From assembly GCA_002719575.1 (NCBI GenBank), contig PBHS01000001.1, forward strand, positions 13,424 through 22,204: a stretch of 8,781 nucleotides of DNA. The letters are read 5' to 3'. A program made the translations under genes and the position numbers. Shown here piece after piece: positions 7,958 to 8,781 of this stretch; position 1 is the stretch's first letter, and every line of letters begins with the position of its first letter. Below the pieces are notes generated by a model, which saw nothing but the letters and a program-made list of their open reading frames with translations, was not told the origin of the DNA and did not search any database. This DNA comes from Gammaproteobacteria bacterium (lineage in GTDB: Bacteria > Pseudomonadota > Gammaproteobacteria > Pseudomonadales > Pseudohongiellaceae).

Positions 7958-7985
7958 TATGTAGAGAAGTACAAAAAAGTGCTAA
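7958..7985 (-). promoter_or_regulatory. Weak candidate promoter for the zinc-ribbon gene
   Basis: On the - strand, TTAGCA (complement of 7980-7985) and TACATA (complement of 7958-7963) are 16 bases apart and lie about 55 bases upstream of the chosen start codon. Each matches a sigma-70 box in only about four of six positions, so this is suggestive at best. Confidence 0.18.
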
Positions 7986-8054
7986 GTCAGATCAACATCA
8001 TTACGATCGGCTGGAGGAAACTAATAGACAAAAATGGGACTGTGAGAATCCAGA

Positions 8055-8318
8055 TTGCGTCTACCGAAGGGATCACGAGCTCTTGAAGCAGTTCCTGACA
8101 AAACTGTGGTCACACCGAAAGAATCTGCCTTCATCAGTACCACCGATCATCGCAAAAGCGATGCTGCGCCAAAGGGCAAGAAAGCCCAAGAAATCAGCAT
8201 TTCAAAACGAGACCCCTCGCCGCAATCTGCTGATGAACGTTTCAAGCAAGAGTTTGGCGACCAACCCGCAAGACTTCTACCTGAAAAACCGGAGCTCAAA
8301 GGCACGCTTCTAGAGTAG
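8055..8318 (+). CDS. Hypothetical short reading frame, possibly the end of a frameshifted gene
   Basis: Not recognised. This is an 87-codon frame that can only start at a TTG (8055), without a clear ribosome binding site, and ends at TAG 8316-8318. The product is hydrophilic and rich in Lys, Pro, Ser, Asp and Glu, with no membrane segment, signal peptide or motif; it looks disordered. From about 8091 on, roughly a third of codons begin with G, which is typical of coding sequence and clearly more than in the other + strand frame here. Before about 8085, however, the coding-like signal lies in a different + frame, open through the preceding region and containing CENPDC near 8041-8058. A single shift near 8085 would join the two. 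It may be a true small gene, a decaying gene or chance; I favour a broken gene. Confidence 0.3.
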   Translation: MRLPKGSRALEAVPDKTVVTPKESAFISTTDHRKSDAAPKGKKAQEISISKRDPSPQSADERFKQEFGDQPARLLPEKPELKGTLLE

Positions 8319-8463
8319 TTATCAACCTTAGTCTTTGTCACCACAGTTTTCTCGGTCGACTTGGAATTGTGCAGACAGAGGAGATACATAAATCGGCCAA
8401 TGAAAGCAACTATTGATTGCATCGAGGCTGATCAGGTTTCAATCGAATTTATTGTTGCGCCGG
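8319..8463. other. Short unassigned region before the ABC transporter gene end
   Basis: No secure gene. It contains the start of a 30-codon + strand frame (ATG 8400 to TGA 8492) whose C-terminal codons overlap the end of the - strand ABC gene. No clear terminator hairpin is visible for the ABC gene leaving from 8464. Confidence 0.4.
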
Positions 8464-8781
8464 CTATCGATATCCCCGAGCCTGAAGCTTGAATAGCGTG
8501 GCATACTGACCGCCACTCGCAAGCAGCGATTCATGACTGCCCTCTTCCTGAATTCTGGCCTTTTCAAGAACAATAATATGGTCTGCCTTCCGCACGGTAG
8601 AAAAGCGGTGAGAAATTATTATGGAGATCTTTTTTGAGGTTAGATCGCGAAAGTGAGAAAAAATCTCAGCCTCTGCTCGAGCATCAATCGCCGCGGTGGG
8701 CTCATCCAGAACCAGAACATCGGCCTTGCTGCGCATAAACGCGCGAGATAGCGCAATCTTTTGCCACTGACCACCACTGAG
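8464..8781 (-). CDS. ABC exporter ATP-binding domain, C-terminal end (5' part outside window)
   Basis: The last 105 residues of an ABC transporter nucleotide-binding domain; the frame runs off the right edge, so the Walker A motif and any fused membrane domain are not visible. Residues counted from the edge: signature LSGGQWQKIALSRAF (1-15), Walker B ADVLVLDEP with catalytic Glu27, D-loop near 30-33 (AAID), and switch His58 in IIISHRFSTVRKADHIIVL. The ending EEGSHESLLASGGQYATLFKLQ is typical of exporters in which the ATPase follows a six-helix membrane domain on the same chain (MsbA/bacteriocin-exporter type). All visible catalytic residues are intact, so this site should hydrolyse ATP. The substrate cannot be judged. 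The ATG at 8734-8736 lies inside the domain and is not the true start. Confidence 0.93.
   Translation of the reverse strand, partial: LSGGQWQKIALSRAFMRSKADVLVLDEPTAAIDARAEAEIFSHFRDLTSKKISIIISHRFSTVRKADHIIVLEKARIQEEGSHESLLASGGQYATLFKLQARGYR

Noticed and set aside
8147..8422. A 91-codon - strand frame between the zinc-ribbon and ABC genes
   Set aside because: The composition is Ser- and Arg-rich with no motif, typical of the reverse complement of another frame, and no ribosome binding site was seen.

Overview
The window is dominated by a two-gene operon on the + strand. The first gene encodes a very large glutamate synthase (GltB/GOGAT) catalytic subunit, already inside its coding sequence at the left edge. 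It runs into its stop at 5467. Three bases later starts a 583-residue CysJ-type diflavin reductase (flavodoxin-like FMN domain, FAD domain, NADPH domain). Neither GltD, the usual small-subunit partner of GltB, nor CysI, the usual sulfite-reducing partner of CysJ, is present here. The tight coupling suggests that the diflavin protein supplies NADPH electrons to the GltB-like enzyme. That is an inference from gene order and domain content; the domain assignments themselves rest on clear motifs.

The GltB-like protein has all the expected parts in order: an N-terminal class II glutamine amidotransferase with a Cys nucleophile, a central domain, an FMN-binding synthase domain with three clustered cysteines, and a GXGXG beta-helix. 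It departs from ordinary GltB in several ways. The cysteine cluster is spaced C-x5-C-x3-C, there is an extra segment before the FMN domain, some glycine-rich FMN-domain motifs are changed, and about 190 residues follow the point where ordinary GltB ends. These features fit a distinct subfamily adapted to a different electron donor.

From 7223 to 7519 there is no convincing gene. The stretch lies between converging genes and holds two possible hairpins, one followed by a short T run. On the - strand, 7520-7903 encodes a small two-helix membrane protein with a C-terminal zinc ribbon. Between it and the next gene (about 7904-8463) is a poorly defined stretch: a low-confidence + strand reading frame with a TTG start, plus coding-like signal in a second frame, together suggesting a frameshifted or decaying gene. 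The right edge holds the C-terminal end of an ABC exporter ATPase on the - strand, cut by the window.

The organism is a bacterium. The CysJ-like protein, with its C-terminal RDVY ending, and the GltB family membership would suit a proteobacterium, perhaps a marine gammaproteobacterium. That placement is a guess from protein style, since no rRNA or other taxonomic marker is present. No tRNA, rRNA, CRISPR array or insertion sequence was seen.
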